Made by a program: the position numbers and the translations under genes. Under the pieces are notes generated by a model. That model made no database searches. It saw only the letters and a list, made by a program, of their open reading frames with translations, and had not been told where the DNA came from. Below are positions 1 to 8,023 of a stretch of DNA of 64,000 bases, one piece after another (position 1 is the first letter of the stretch; each line of letters starts with the position of its first letter). Source of the stretch: Rhodothermales bacterium (GTDB lineage: Bacteria > Bacteroidota > Rhodothermia > Rhodothermales > UBA10348); the NCBI GenBank assembly GCA_017643395.1, contig JAEPNP010000001.1, positions 951,806-1,015,805 of the forward strand. The letters are read 5' to 3'.

Positions 1-2
1 AA

Positions 3-371
3 CTCGTGACGGATGCGAAACTGGGCCCGAACGAGCTCGAAATGCGCAAGGACATGGCCAACGACGCCGCCGAAATGCTGGACGCGGCCGGCGCCGTGGA
101 CGTGCACACGTGGGACAATCACACACCCGGTGGCTACGGCGCGGAACTTGGGCTCGGCATTCACGAAATGGGCACTGCCCGCATGGGCCGGGATCCCCGC
201 ACCAGCGTGCTCAATGGCTGGAATCAAGCCCACGACGTGCCAAACCTGCTGGTAACCGACGGTGCGTGCATGACATCCGCGGCATGCCAGAACCCATCGC
301 TCACCTACATGGCTCTGACAGCGCGGGCCGTCGACCATGCCGCGGACGAACTCAAACGACGCAATCTGTGA
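3..371 (+). CDS. GMC-family FAD oxidoreductase, C-terminal part (truncated by window edge)
   Basis: This is the last ~120 codons of a glucose-methanol-choline (GMC) oxidoreductase; the FAD-binding N-terminus lies before the window. The segment carries the family's C-terminal signature: a HEMGTARMG block holding the conserved active-site His, then NLLVTDGACM, and QNPSLTYMALTARAVDHAA, whose NP supplies the second active-site residue position. These enzymes oxidise alcohols or sugars with FAD. The stop overlaps the next start by one base (TGATG), and the next gene encodes a gluconate 2-dehydrogenase subunit 3-type protein. The two probably form one membrane-associated dehydrogenase. The substrate cannot be told from this fragment. 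Confidence 0.88.
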   Translation, partial: LVTDAKLGPNELEMRKDMANDAAEMLDAAGAVDVHTWDNHTPGGYGAELGLGIHEMGTARMGRDPRTSVLNGWNQAHDVPNLLVTDGACMTSAACQNPSLTYMALTARAVDHAADELKRRNL

Positions 372-943
372 TGAAGGACACCATGGACAGACGCGAGGCG
401 CTCCGGCGCATTACGATGCTTGCCGGCGGCACGCTGTGCGCTACGTCGGCGTCCGCCATCCTGTCTGGCTGCACCCCGAGGCAGACCTCCGACTATGCGA
501 GCCTCAGCGGGGATGAAGCGCGCCTCCTGGACGCGTTGGTGGAGACCATTATCCCCACTACGGACACGCCGGGCGCTGCAGAGGCAGGCGTCTCCGCCTT
601 CCTCGACGACGCCCTGACCCACGTCATGAGCCCGGAGGATGCAGCCTTCTTCAAGGCCGGCCTGACCGATGCGGACGGCCGGGCAGGTGGATCCTTCGCG
701 GCGCTCTCGGGCGATGAGCAGGCCGCCGTGATGCAGGACCTGCTGGACAATCCGGGTCCGGAACGATCCCAGGGAGGAGGCACCTTCTTCAATGTGCTGC
801 GCGACCTCACACTGGCCGGCTACTTCTCCTCAGAAATCGGTGCCACGCAGGTGCACCGCCTTCAGATGACGTTTCCGAACTACGATGGGGCGCTGCCCTA
901 CAATGGCGAGGGTGCCTGGGCCGTACACCACATCGCGCGCTGA
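371..943 (+). CDS. Gluconate 2-dehydrogenase subunit 3 family protein
   Basis: A 190-residue exported protein of the gluconate 2-dehydrogenase subunit 3 type, the small partner of flavoprotein sugar/alcohol dehydrogenases. The N-terminus has a twin-arginine-like DRREALRR stretch, a hydrophobic segment and a lipobox-like LSGC ending at Cys34, so Tat export with lipidation is plausible. The body contains the family's LDALVETIIPTTDTPGAAEAGV region and an FFNVLRDLTLAGYFSS region. The ATG at 371 overlaps the stop of the upstream GMC gene, which argues for translational coupling; a second ATG four codons later is possible. The stop TGA abuts the stop of the convergent next gene, forming TGATCA. Confidence 0.82.
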   Translation: MKDTMDRREALRRITMLAGGTLCATSASAILSGCTPRQTSDYASLSGDEARLLDALVETIIPTTDTPGAAEAGVSAFLDDALTHVMSPEDAAFFKAGLTDADGRAGGSFAALSGDEQAAVMQDLLDNPGPERSQGGGTFFNVLRDLTLAGYFSSEIGATQVHRLQMTFPNYDGALPYNGEGAWAVHHIAR

Positions 944-1432
944 TCAGTCGGAGTTTTCGCCGCCCTGCACCCGCGCGAAGACCGAAAGCTCGCCTTCGTT
1001 GGTGAACGCCACCACGTCATAGGTGTCGTAGTCCGCGGGGTCTCCCTGCTCCATGCCCGGCGATCCGATGGGCATGCCCGGCACGGCCAGCCCGCGAATG
1101 GCCGGCTGCTCCGCAAGCAGCCGCGTAACGTGCTCTGCGGGGACATGGCCCTCCAGCACGTAGCCTCCCACAGTCGCCGTGTGGCAGGAGCGCAGTTGCG
1201 GGTATACGCCCTCGCGGTCCTTGACCGGGGAAACGTCATTCAGGTCGTGCACCTCGACCTCATATCCGGAGTCCTCCATGTGGTCTATCCACGCGGCGCA
1301 GCAACCGCACGTGGGCGACTTGTAGACGACAACGGTATTCGCGGCGACAGCCTCAGACTCGACTCCGAGGAACAGGTAAGCGGCGCCGGCCAGCAGGACT
1401 ATGGCACCGATAACAATCGAACGAGCAGACAT
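944..1432 (-). CDS. DUF411 domain protein, likely periplasmic copper-binding
   Basis: A 162-residue protein with one N-terminal membrane/signal segment (residues 5-22) followed by a DUF411 domain. Family hallmarks are visible: YKSPTCGCCAAW with CGCC at 42-45, RSCHTATVGGYVLEGHVP from about residue 81, and the tail motif GLAVPGMPIGSPGM. DUF411 proteins are usually linked to copper or other metal handling, and the Cys/Met/His-rich motifs fit metal binding; the exact role is inferred. An in-frame extension upstream to 1603 is open but Arg-rich and low in quality, so the ATG before the membrane segment is preferred. It is divergent from the next lipoprotein gene across 77 bp. Confidence 0.85.
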   Translation of the reverse strand: MSARSIVIGAIVLLAGAAYLFLGVESEAVAANTVVVYKSPTCGCCAAWIDHMEDSGYEVEVHDLNDVSPVKDREGVYPQLRSCHTATVGGYVLEGHVPAEHVTRLLAEQPAIRGLAVPGMPIGSPGMEQGDPADYDTYDVVAFTNEGELSVFARVQGGENSD

Positions 1433-1509
1433 GGCGGGGACGTTTTTCTCTGCGGAGGTCTCGCCAGCATGGTAGCTTGGCGTGCTGTCCAAACGCCGCA
1501 CCCCCGGGG

Positions 1510-2589
1510 ATGTTGTTGATTCGCGCGCTCTTTCTCGCTGCTTTCGTTTTGCCGGTTGTCGGCTGCGGGGGCACCTCCGAACCGGAGCCGTGGGCACACG
1601 CATTCTGGGTCCAGCAGTCGGTCAATACCGATACCCGTCTGCAGGCCGTGAGCGCCGTTTCGAATGACGTGGTTTGGGTCAGCGGGGCACAGGGCGTGTT
1701 CGGCCGCACTGTGGACGGGGGACGTATCTGGCAATCGGGTACCGTCACAGGCGCCGAGTCGCTCGAATTCCGCGATGTGCACGGGATCGATCAGGACCTC
1801 GCGTTCCTGATGAGTGCCGGACCCGGCGAGCAGTCGCGGATCCTGCGTACCACCAACGGGGGTGCCTCCTGGGAAACCGTGTACCGCAACACCGAACCCG
1901 ATGGGTTCTTTGACTGCATGTCCTTCTGGGATGCGCAACGGGGCATTGTCTTCTCCGATGCGCCGGACTCCGACTTCATGCTGTTGCTAACCGAAGACGG
2001 CGGCGACACCTGGAATCGTGTGGATCCGGAAGCGCTCGAGGACGCCCACGAGGGCGAGGGCGCTTTTGCCGCCAGCGGCACCTGTCTTGTTACCGGGTCC
2101 GATGGGCGGGTCTGGTTCGGAACGGGTGCCTCCGGCGTCGATACCCGCGTGTATCGCTCGGCAGACTTCGGCACCACGTGGAACGCAGTCGTTTCACCCA
2201 TCCCTTCCAATTCCGGCTCCTCGGGCATTTTCACACTCGCGTTCCTGGACGACACCTTTGGTCTCGCACTGGGCGGCGAATACTCCCGTCCCGACTCCAC
2301 CTACGGCCATGTGGCCGTGACCTCCGACGGCGGTGCCACCTGGATGCAGACCGGAGCGACGGGCCTCGGCGGTGCCGTGTTCGGTGCTACGTTCGTGCCG
2401 GGCGCGCCGACTCCGACTGCCGTCGCCGTGGCTCCGACCGGGTCCGTCTGGAGCACGGACGGCGGAGTAACCTGGGAGCGCATTGATGCCGAGAGCTACT
2501 GGGCAGTCGGTGCAGCCCCGGGAGGCAACGTGTTTGCCGTCGGACCGGGTGGCCGAATTGCTCGCCTGACGGCCGGCGCGGCCATGTAG
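1510..2589 (+). CDS. BNR/Ycf48-like repeat lipoprotein
   Basis: A 359-residue predicted lipoprotein. It starts with a hydrophobic signal ending in the lipobox VVGC and then consists of beta-propeller-type repeats carrying Asp-box-like motifs: TTNGGASWE, TEDGGDTWN, SADFGTTWN, TSDGGATWM and STDGGVTWE. This is the pattern of the Ycf48/Hcf136 and sialidase-like BNR repeat superfamilies. No catalytic sialidase residues were recognised and there is no T9SS sorting domain, so an extracytoplasmic binding or scaffold role is more likely than an enzyme. The ATG at 1510 was chosen over an ATG 33 bases upstream because it places the signal peptide at the N-terminus. The ggt gene follows 13 bp downstream. 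Confidence 0.78.
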   Translation: MLLIRALFLAAFVLPVVGCGGTSEPEPWAHAFWVQQSVNTDTRLQAVSAVSNDVVWVSGAQGVFGRTVDGGRIWQSGTVTGAESLEFRDVHGIDQDLAFLMSAGPGEQSRILRTTNGGASWETVYRNTEPDGFFDCMSFWDAQRGIVFSDAPDSDFMLLLTEDGGDTWNRVDPEALEDAHEGEGAFAASGTCLVTGSDGRVWFGTGASGVDTRVYRSADFGTTWNAVVSPIPSNSGSSGIFTLAFLDDTFGLALGGEYSRPDSTYGHVAVTSDGGATWMQTGATGLGGAVFGATFVPGAPTPTAVAVAPTGSVWSTDGGVTWERIDAESYWAVGAAPGGNVFAVGPGGRIARLTAGAAM

Positions 2590-2602
2590 ACCTGATCATG
2601 CC

Positions 2603-4339
2603 ATGCGTGTCTTTGTCCTGTTCGCTTCGTTTGCCCTGGCCATGAGTGCCGAGGCCCAACACCACAAGGGAGACCGGTTCGTCGGCGCCAACTTTGCAGG
2701 GCGAAGCCCGGTGGCGGCCATGAATGGTATCGCAGCCACGAGCCAGCCCCTGGCTTCTGCGGTCGCCATCGACATCCTGAAAGCCGGCGGCACAGCCGTG
2801 GATGCAGCGATCGCTGCCAACGCGGTGCTGGGACTCAGCGAACCAACCGGCTGCGGCATCGGCGGCGACCTGTTTGCCATTGTATGGGATCCCTCCGAGC
2901 GTCGGCTTCACGGCCTGAACGCCTCCGGTCGCGCACCCGGAGGACAGACGCTGGAACAGCTGCAGACCCGGTTGGGAGATCGCGACGGCATTCCGCTGTT
3001 CGGAAGTCTGGCCGTCAGCGTGCCCGGAGCCGTCGATGGCTGGTTTGAGCTGCACGACCGATTCGGGTCGTTGCCCATGGATCAGATCCTCGCGCCGGCC
3101 ATCGCCTACGCAGAAGGTGGCTTTCCCCTGTCTCCGGTTATCGCAGACGGTTGGGCGATGAACTTCCGCCGCTTCGACCGCAATGCGGACGACATCGAGG
3201 AACTGGATAACCTGAGGTCAACCTTTGCGCCGGACGGCTCGGTGCCGGAATACGGGGACGTCTTTCGTAATCCGGATCTGGGAGCGACCTACCGCCAGAT
3301 TGCGGCCGGTGGACGAGACGCCTTCTACCGCGGGGAAATCGCGGAGACCATCGATCGATACATGAAGCGCATCGGCGGACCGCTGCGCGCAGAGGATCTG
3401 GCTGCCCATCGCTCAGAATGGGTGGATCCGGTCAGCGTCAACTACAGGGGATACGATGTCTGGGAATTGCCGCCAAACGGTCAGGGGATCGCTGCGCTGC
3501 AGATGCTCCAGATCATTAAGGGCTATGATCTGGCTGCCATGGGTTTCGGCTCGGCGGACTACCTGCATGTGTCTACCGAGGCCAAGCGACTCGCCTTCGA
3601 GGACCGCGCCCGCTACTACGCGGATCCGGATTTCGTCGAGGCTCCGGTGGATCGCCTCCTGTCCGACGAATACGGCGTCATGCGCAGGGGCCTGATTGAC
3701 ATGAGTCGGGCGATGCCCTCTGTAGAGGCCGGAGACCCTGTGCTGGAGACGGGTGACACGATCTATCTGACGGTGGCTGACCGAAACGGGATGATGGTCT
3801 CTTTCATCCAGAGCAACTACGCCGGAATGGGCAGCGGCCTGGTGCCGGACGGCCTCGGTTTCGTATTCCAGAATCGCGGCGCGCAGTTCAGCCTCACGCC
3901 GGGCCATGCCAACGTGTACGAACCCGGCAAGCGTCCCTTCCACACCATCATTCCGGCGTTTGTGACCAAGGACGGCGAGCCCTGGCTGAGTTTCGGGGTC
4001 ATGGGCGGTGCCATGCAGCCCCAGGGACACGTGCAGATCCTGGTGAACATGATCGACTTCGGTATGAACGTGCAGGAGGCGGGCGATGCGGCTCGCTACC
4101 GGCATACAGGCTCCAGCCAGCCTACAGGAAGCATGGCAGACGATACCGGACTGCTCTCTCTGGAGTCGGGGATTGCGCTCGAGGTAGTGCGCGAGCTCGA
4201 GGCCCGCGGACACCGGGTGCGACACGCCCCCATGCAGGACTCCTTTGGCGGTTACCAGGCCATCCGATGGGACCCCGTGCGCAAGGTCTACTTCGGAGCT
4301 ACCGAAATGCGCAAGGACGGAATCGTTGTTGGTTACTGA
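2603..4339 (+). CDS. ggt: Gamma-glutamyltransferase family protein (YwrD-like class)
   Basis: A 578-residue secreted Ntn-hydrolase of the gamma-glutamyltransferase family. It has a signal peptide (about residues 1-18), the GGTAVDAAIAANAVLGLSEP region (62-81), the conserved GIGGDLF (85-91), and the autoprocessing/nucleophile Thr at about 386 in ETGDTIYLTVAD. Classical GGTs have TTH at this point; here it is TIY, followed by SNYAGMGSGLVPDGLGFVFQNRG. That matches the YwrD-like GGT-related class rather than the E. coli enzyme. It would act on gamma-glutamyl compounds such as glutathione in the periplasm, but substrate use in this class is less certain. The 3' end overlaps the likely start of the next gene. 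Confidence 0.9.
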   Translation: MRVFVLFASFALAMSAEAQHHKGDRFVGANFAGRSPVAAMNGIAATSQPLASAVAIDILKAGGTAVDAAIAANAVLGLSEPTGCGIGGDLFAIVWDPSERRLHGLNASGRAPGGQTLEQLQTRLGDRDGIPLFGSLAVSVPGAVDGWFELHDRFGSLPMDQILAPAIAYAEGGFPLSPVIADGWAMNFRRFDRNADDIEELDNLRSTFAPDGSVPEYGDVFRNPDLGATYRQIAAGGRDAFYRGEIAETIDRYMKRIGGPLRAEDLAAHRSEWVDPVSVNYRGYDVWELPPNGQGIAALQMLQIIKGYDLAAMGFGSADYLHVSTEAKRLAFEDRARYYADPDFVEAPVDRLLSDEYGVMRRGLIDMSRAMPSVEAGDPVLETGDTIYLTVADRNGMMVSFIQSNYAGMGSGLVPDGLGFVFQNRGAQFSLTPGHANVYEPGKRPFHTIIPAFVTKDGEPWLSFGVMGGAMQPQGHVQILVNMIDFGMNVQEAGDAARYRHTGSSQPTGSMADDTGLLSLESGIALEVVRELEARGHRVRHAPMQDSFGGYQAIRWDPVRKVYFGATEMRKDGIVVGY

Positions 4340-4949
4340 GAAGCCGTTGGCCATCATCGGCGCTCCGGAGGGATTCGAAGCGCCTGCCAACTCCGGTGCG
4401 GTCGTGACATCGCTGAGTGCGGATACGGCGGTCCGGAACGGATTCGATGTGCTCCTGCTGGAGGTCCCGAAGTCGCGTCGGGAGGCTGTGGATCTGGTTC
4501 GCCTGGCGGAGGAGGCCGAAGCCCGGGTGGGTCTGCCGCGGTGGTTGCGGCGCGCACTTCCTTCGGGGCGACACCACACGCTGATGAACGTCGTCGGCGG
4601 CGCAAACTGTCGCCTCTCCGACCTCGTGGACCTGGCACTGTGGATGTCCGGCAGCCCGGGCGTGCAGCGCATGGAAGTGCAGGTTGCCGGTCCTGTGAGG
4701 GGCATCAGTCTGCGTGGGCATGGAGGCGAGTTGATGAGCATTCAAACATCCGAGCTTCAGGAGGAAGTTCGCATCTGGGCCTCCGGAGGCCCCGACGAAC
4801 CGTTGCTGACTTCGATCGAGTGGGAGCCGGATCGCGGCATCGCCGATGAGATCATTCGCTTTGCCGAAGGCGATGATCAGTCCGTGCTCCTTGAGGATTC
4901 GGTTGACCTCGTGGCCGTATTAGAACGGGTACATCGCCGCGTGCGTTAG
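4326..4949 (+). CDS. Uncharacterised protein with weak Gfo/Idh/MocA C-terminal similarity
   Basis: About 207 residues. There is no suitable ATG, so a TTG at 4326 or 4329 inside the end of ggt is proposed, about 8 bases after an AAGGA sequence. The protein has an EKPLA stretch near the start, VDLVRLAEEAEARVG, and later GGANCRLSDLVDLALWMSG followed by a V-rich strand. These resemble, in order, the EKP loop, the helix after it, and the D-x3-H/DLALWLxG block of Gfo/Idh/MocA oxidoreductases. The Rossmann GxGxxG half is missing and the usual His of the second block is absent. It may be a non-catalytic relative or a decayed gene. It sits between ggt and cca in the same direction. Confidence 0.55.
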   Translation: MLVTEKPLAIIGAPEGFEAPANSGAVVTSLSADTAVRNGFDVLLLEVPKSRREAVDLVRLAEEAEARVGLPRWLRRALPSGRHHTLMNVVGGANCRLSDLVDLALWMSGSPGVQRMEVQVAGPVRGISLRGHGGELMSIQTSELQEEVRIWASGGPDEPLLTSIEWEPDRGIADEIIRFAEGDDQSVLLEDSVDLVAVLERVHRRVR

Positions 4950-4955
4950 CGGCAT

Positions 4956-6566
4956 ATGGGACTGCTTGAAACGCTCATACCGGAGGACCTTGCTGAGGTC
5001 CTGGCCGAGGTCGGTGCGGCGGCTTCCGAAACGAATGTGCCGGCGTGGGTGGTAGGAGGGTTCGTGCGCGATGCCCTGATAGGCCGGCCCACGACCGACA
5101 TCGATTTTGTCAGTGTCGGCAAGGGATCCGGTATTGCGCTCGCCGAGGAGGCGGCCTCCCGGCTGGGCGGCGCGTCGGTGCACGTCTACCGGCAGTTCGG
5201 TACTGCTGCGATCCGCATTCCCCGTGGCGAAGAGACGATCGTCCTGGAGTTCGTCGGGGCCCGGCGCGAGAGTTACGACCGCAACTCGCGCAAGCCCCGC
5301 GTCGAGGACGGCACGCTCGAGGATGATCTGAAGCGTCGGGACTTTACCGTCAACGCACTGGCTGCTCCCATTGGTGCAGACGGCACGGGAGAACTCGTGG
5401 ACCGGTTCAGCGGGCTGAAAGATCTCGATGCCGGTGTGCTGCGCACTCCAGTGGACCCGTACACGACGTTTTCGGACGACCCGCTGCGTATGGTGCGTGC
5501 GGCCCGGTTCGCGGCCCAGCTTGGATTCCGACTCGACGACGAGACCTGGAGTGCGATGCGGGCTGAGGCGGCCCGTATCGAAATCGTTTCGATGGAGCGG
5601 ATCGCGGAGGAGCTTCAGAAGCTAATGAGTTCTCCGAAGCCGTCCTCCGGCTTCAAGATCCTCGAGGAGACGGGCATCCTGACGCATTTCCTGCCCGAGC
5701 TTTCTGCACTGCGAGGCGTGGAGCAGGTGGACGGACACCGGCACAAGGACAACTTCTATCACACGCTGCAGGTGGTCGACAACCTGGTGGAGGCCACGTC
5801 CGAGCGGCCGGCGGAAGAAACGCTTTGGCTGCGCTGGGCGGCGCTGCTCCACGACATAGGGAAGCCGTCCACGAAGCGCTTCCGGGAGGGCACCGGCTGG
5901 ACGTTTCATGGACATGAGGACCGCGGAAGCAGGATGGTGCCCAAGCTGTTTCGCCGCCTGAAGCTCCCTCTGGACGACCGGTCAGACTACGTGGAGAAGC
6001 TGGTGCGATTGCACCATCGACCCGTCGCGCTGGTGGATGACCAGGTGACAGACTCGGCCGTTCGGCGCCTGCTGTTTGACGCCGGGGACGACGTCGAGGA
6101 CCTGATGACGCTTGTGCGCGCGGACATCACGTCCAAGAATCCGGCCCGAGTGCGGCGCTACCTGCGTGCGTTTGACCGCGTCGATCAAAAGCTGATCGAT
6201 GTCGAGGAGGCAGACAACCTGCGCAACTTCCGGCCGCCGGTGGACGGACTCGAGATCATGGAAGCGCTGGGCATCGGCGAGGGGCTTGCCATCGGAATTC
6301 TGAAAGAGCGCATCACCGAGGCCATTCTGGAGGGAGAAATCCCGAACGACCATGACCCCGCGTACGCCCTGATGATGGCGCACAAGGACGATGCAATCCG
6401 ACGCGGAGAGCTCTTCAAACGCGGCATTGATGCGCTGCGCGGACCCGAGAAGCGGGCAGTGGGAGCCATCAAGGAAGCGGTTCTAGACGCTGATTTGCCT
6501 GACAACGACGACGAAGCATGGAAGTATCTGATGCAGATCAAGGACCGGGTTCTGAACCCCGCGTAG
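4956..6566 (+). CDS. cca: CCA tRNA nucleotidyltransferase / poly(A) polymerase family with HD domain
   Basis: A 536-residue class II nucleotidyltransferase that would add or repair the 3' CCA of tRNAs. The head domain has VVGGFVRD (residues 32-39) and the catalytic DID (48-50). The RRDFTVNALA motif (127-136) and DPLRMVRAARFAAQLGF (175-191) are typical of the family. A C-terminal HD phosphohydrolase domain is present, with LLHDIGKP around 298-304 and a downstream HGHE. The HD domain suggests the CCA-adding branch with phosphatase activity, but sequence alone does not exclude a poly(A) polymerase. It begins 6 bp after the previous gene. The next gene may overlap its 3' end by 49 bp. Confidence 0.9.
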   Translation: MGLLETLIPEDLAEVLAEVGAAASETNVPAWVVGGFVRDALIGRPTTDIDFVSVGKGSGIALAEEAASRLGGASVHVYRQFGTAAIRIPRGEETIVLEFVGARRESYDRNSRKPRVEDGTLEDDLKRRDFTVNALAAPIGADGTGELVDRFSGLKDLDAGVLRTPVDPYTTFSDDPLRMVRAARFAAQLGFRLDDETWSAMRAEAARIEIVSMERIAEELQKLMSSPKPSSGFKILEETGILTHFLPELSALRGVEQVDGHRHKDNFYHTLQVVDNLVEATSERPAEETLWLRWAALLHDIGKPSTKRFREGTGWTFHGHEDRGSRMVPKLFRRLKLPLDDRSDYVEKLVRLHHRPVALVDDQVTDSAVRRLLFDAGDDVEDLMTLVRADITSKNPARVRRYLRAFDRVDQKLIDVEEADNLRNFRPPVDGLEIMEALGIGEGLAIGILKERITEAILEGEIPNDHDPAYALMMAHKDDAIRRGELFKRGIDALRGPEKRAVGAIKEAVLDADLPDNDDEAWKYLMQIKDRVLNPA

Positions 6567-7078
6567 CAAGCCGCAGCGTACTCGCGCCGATCCGTCGGGC
6601 CTCGGATACCATAGTGCGGGCCTGTGATAGCACCGCCCTGACCGGATTCGCGGCGGCGGCCGTGATTGTGGGCTCCTGGCTGAGCCTCGTCTGGCCGGTC
6701 TCGACCCTCGGCCTGGTCTTGCTTGGCCTCGTGGCCGCGGTGCTGGCCATGCCGGGCACGGTGGTCTTTCTCCTGGCTCGAGCCGTTGCCGGGGTCGTTA
6801 GACTCCCCCAGACCCTCATGACGCAGGCCTCCGGAGCGGCGTCTCTACCTGAGCTCAGTCTAAAAGGGGGCGCGTTCCGTTCCGTATGGCGGGCCGCCCG
6901 CTATCTGCTGGACGTGCGCGGCCGCCTGTGGTCCATGAAGGATGAACTCGTGGCCGCTGGCGCCGTGGTTCGTCTGGCCAGCCCGGTCGTGCTGCTCTCG
7001 GTCCTGGGAGCCGTTGTCGCCATCGTGGCGATGCTGCCCATCGCCGTAATCATGCTGCTGCTCGCCCTGCTGTTCTGA
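6518..7078 (+). CDS. Hypothetical membrane protein
   Basis: Up to 186 residues; not recognised as a known family. Several hydrophobic stretches are visible: about residues 41-57, 61-83 and a long C-terminal pair (about 149-185) ending in a nearly pure Leu/Ile/Val/Met tail. A polar segment around 95-140 (LKGGAFRSVWRAARYLLDVRGRLWSMKDEL) lies between them. The start is uncertain. The ATG at 6518 overlaps cca by 49 bp; a GTG at 6614 would avoid most of that and still precede the first membrane segment (154 residues). It is in the same direction as cca and the last gene before a convergent unknown gene. Confidence 0.6.
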   Translation: MEVSDADQGPGSEPRVASRSVLAPIRRASDTIVRACDSTALTGFAAAAVIVGSWLSLVWPVSTLGLVLLGLVAAVLAMPGTVVFLLARAVAGVVRLPQTLMTQASGAASLPELSLKGGAFRSVWRAARYLLDVRGRLWSMKDELVAAGAVVRLASPVVLLSVLGAVVAIVAMLPIAVIMLLLALLF

Positions 7079-7088
7079 CCGGGAAGGC

Positions 7089-7487
7089 TTAGCCGACTTC
7101 CACCGGCGCGGGACGCACGTCCCACATGAGCATCTGCTCGATGTCCGCGAAGTCCTCCTCGCCGTCCGCGTCGTAGAAGGCGTAGTCCCCGTTCCGCTCC
7201 TTCATCATGCCGGAAAGGGCCTTCCACTTGGTACCTTCGGTGTCCATGAAGGCTTCCGGGTACGGGTTCTCGATGCGGTAGGAGGGGTGGTAGTTCCGGT
7301 AGGTCTTGGCTGCTTCATAGATGGCGGCACGCCGTGCTCCCGGCATGGACACGCTCTGGCCGGTCACCTTGAATGGAGCAATGGTAATGGTGGCCTGGAA
7401 GTCGCCGTCTTCCTGCTCGACGTACTCGGGGCGCATCACCTTGAATTCGTCAGGGTGGGGATAGGCACTGCGTTCGTTGAAGTCCAT
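7089..7487 (-). CDS. Hypothetical soluble protein
   Basis: A 132-residue acidic protein with no signal peptide, membrane segment or family I can name. Composition is rich in Tyr, Pro, Asp and Glu. A central region reads ATITIAPFKVTGQSVSMPGAR, followed by AAIYEAAKTYRNYHPSYRIENPYPEAF, and the C-terminus is acidic. The ATG at 7487 starts MDFNERSAYPHPDEF; an in-frame extension to 7589 is open but has an unlike composition. It is convergent with the upstream membrane-protein gene (11 bp between stops). Its promoter would lie in the long non-coding stretch shared with nrdJ. Confidence 0.6.
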   Translation of the reverse strand: MDFNERSAYPHPDEFKVMRPEYVEQEDGDFQATITIAPFKVTGQSVSMPGARRAAIYEAAKTYRNYHPSYRIENPYPEAFMDTEGTKWKALSGMMKERNGDYAFYDADGEEDFADIEQMLMWDVRPAPVEVG

Positions 7488-7606
7488 CGGGCTCGGAAAG
7501 TGGGTTAGACCGGTTCTGATTTTGTCGGCCGCGTAAAACGACGGAGTCCCGGACCGGTTCAACTTGGAGCACATTTTGGAGGCAACCAAGGGGCCCTAAC
7601 CTGACT

Positions 7607-7642
7607 GCCGTTATTGGGCACATGAAAGAGCCGTTATTGGGC
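7607..7642. repeat. 13-bp direct repeat, two copies
   Basis: GCCGTTATTGGGC occurs exactly twice, at 7607-7619 and 7630-7642. Start-to-start spacing is 23 bp, about two helical turns, as for side-by-side binding of a regulator. The location is between the divergent 7089-7487 gene and nrdJ, so it could serve either gene. Confidence 0.6.
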
Positions 7643-7778
7643 TCGGTGTGGACTACGTGCTCGTGCGTAGTCTTCTTCGGAAGGATACCGGAAGCGATTC
7701 AGAGAGGCGATTTCCGATGGGGCGGGCGTGTGTTTCCACACAACGCGCATTTTTTTGTGGGTTTGGGTTGTGAGAAAC

Positions 7779-7787
7779 TGTGGACAA
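7779..7787 (-). promoter_or_regulatory. DnaA-box-like nonamer upstream of nrdJ
   Basis: TGTGGACAA on the plus strand is the complement of TTGTCCACA, a DnaA box form known in GC-rich bacteria. The identical nonamer occurs upstream of dnaA in this window (56433-56441). DnaA control of ribonucleotide reductase genes is known in E. coli; here it is only a sequence suggestion. Confidence 0.35.
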
Positions 7788-8023
7788 TATGAGGTTGCGA
7801 ATGGGGATTTGTACTGCGATTTTAGGATCAAGCCCAGCAGGCCCCTGAACAATTTTCGGCTCCAGGTTCCGGTATAGCCGTTATGCAGGTGTCTCGTGGC
7901 CCCCGACAAGCAGGGGCGCTCCCGAAGGCCGGGCCTACTCCCAATCACGCCCCCCGTTAGTACCCACCGCCGCGCGCATGGCCCCTCTCTGCCTGTGCCC
8001 GCGCGGGACGCATCGTCGACAAC

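Larger units (their letters stand above)
7488..8023. other. Long intergenic region between an orphan gene and nrdJ
   Basis: This 536-bp stretch separates two divergent genes. It holds a 13-bp direct repeat (7607-7619 and 7630-7642), a GTGTG/CACAC inverted repeat around 7726-7746 followed by a run of seven T, and a DnaA-box-like nonamer at 7779-7787. An open frame on the minus strand through 7634-8047 has no protein-like features. No NrdR box (ACAC-AT-rich-GTGT) and no convincing cobalamin riboswitch core were found, although either might be expected in front of a B12-dependent ribonucleotide reductase. The region is long enough for a structured leader or small RNA, but none was identified. 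Confidence 0.6.

Noticed and set aside
7885..7900. Minus-strand GCCACGAGACACCTGC resembling a cobalamin (B12) box
   Set aside because: It has an inserted base relative to the box, points away from nrdJ, and the conserved riboswitch core upstream of such a box is not visible.
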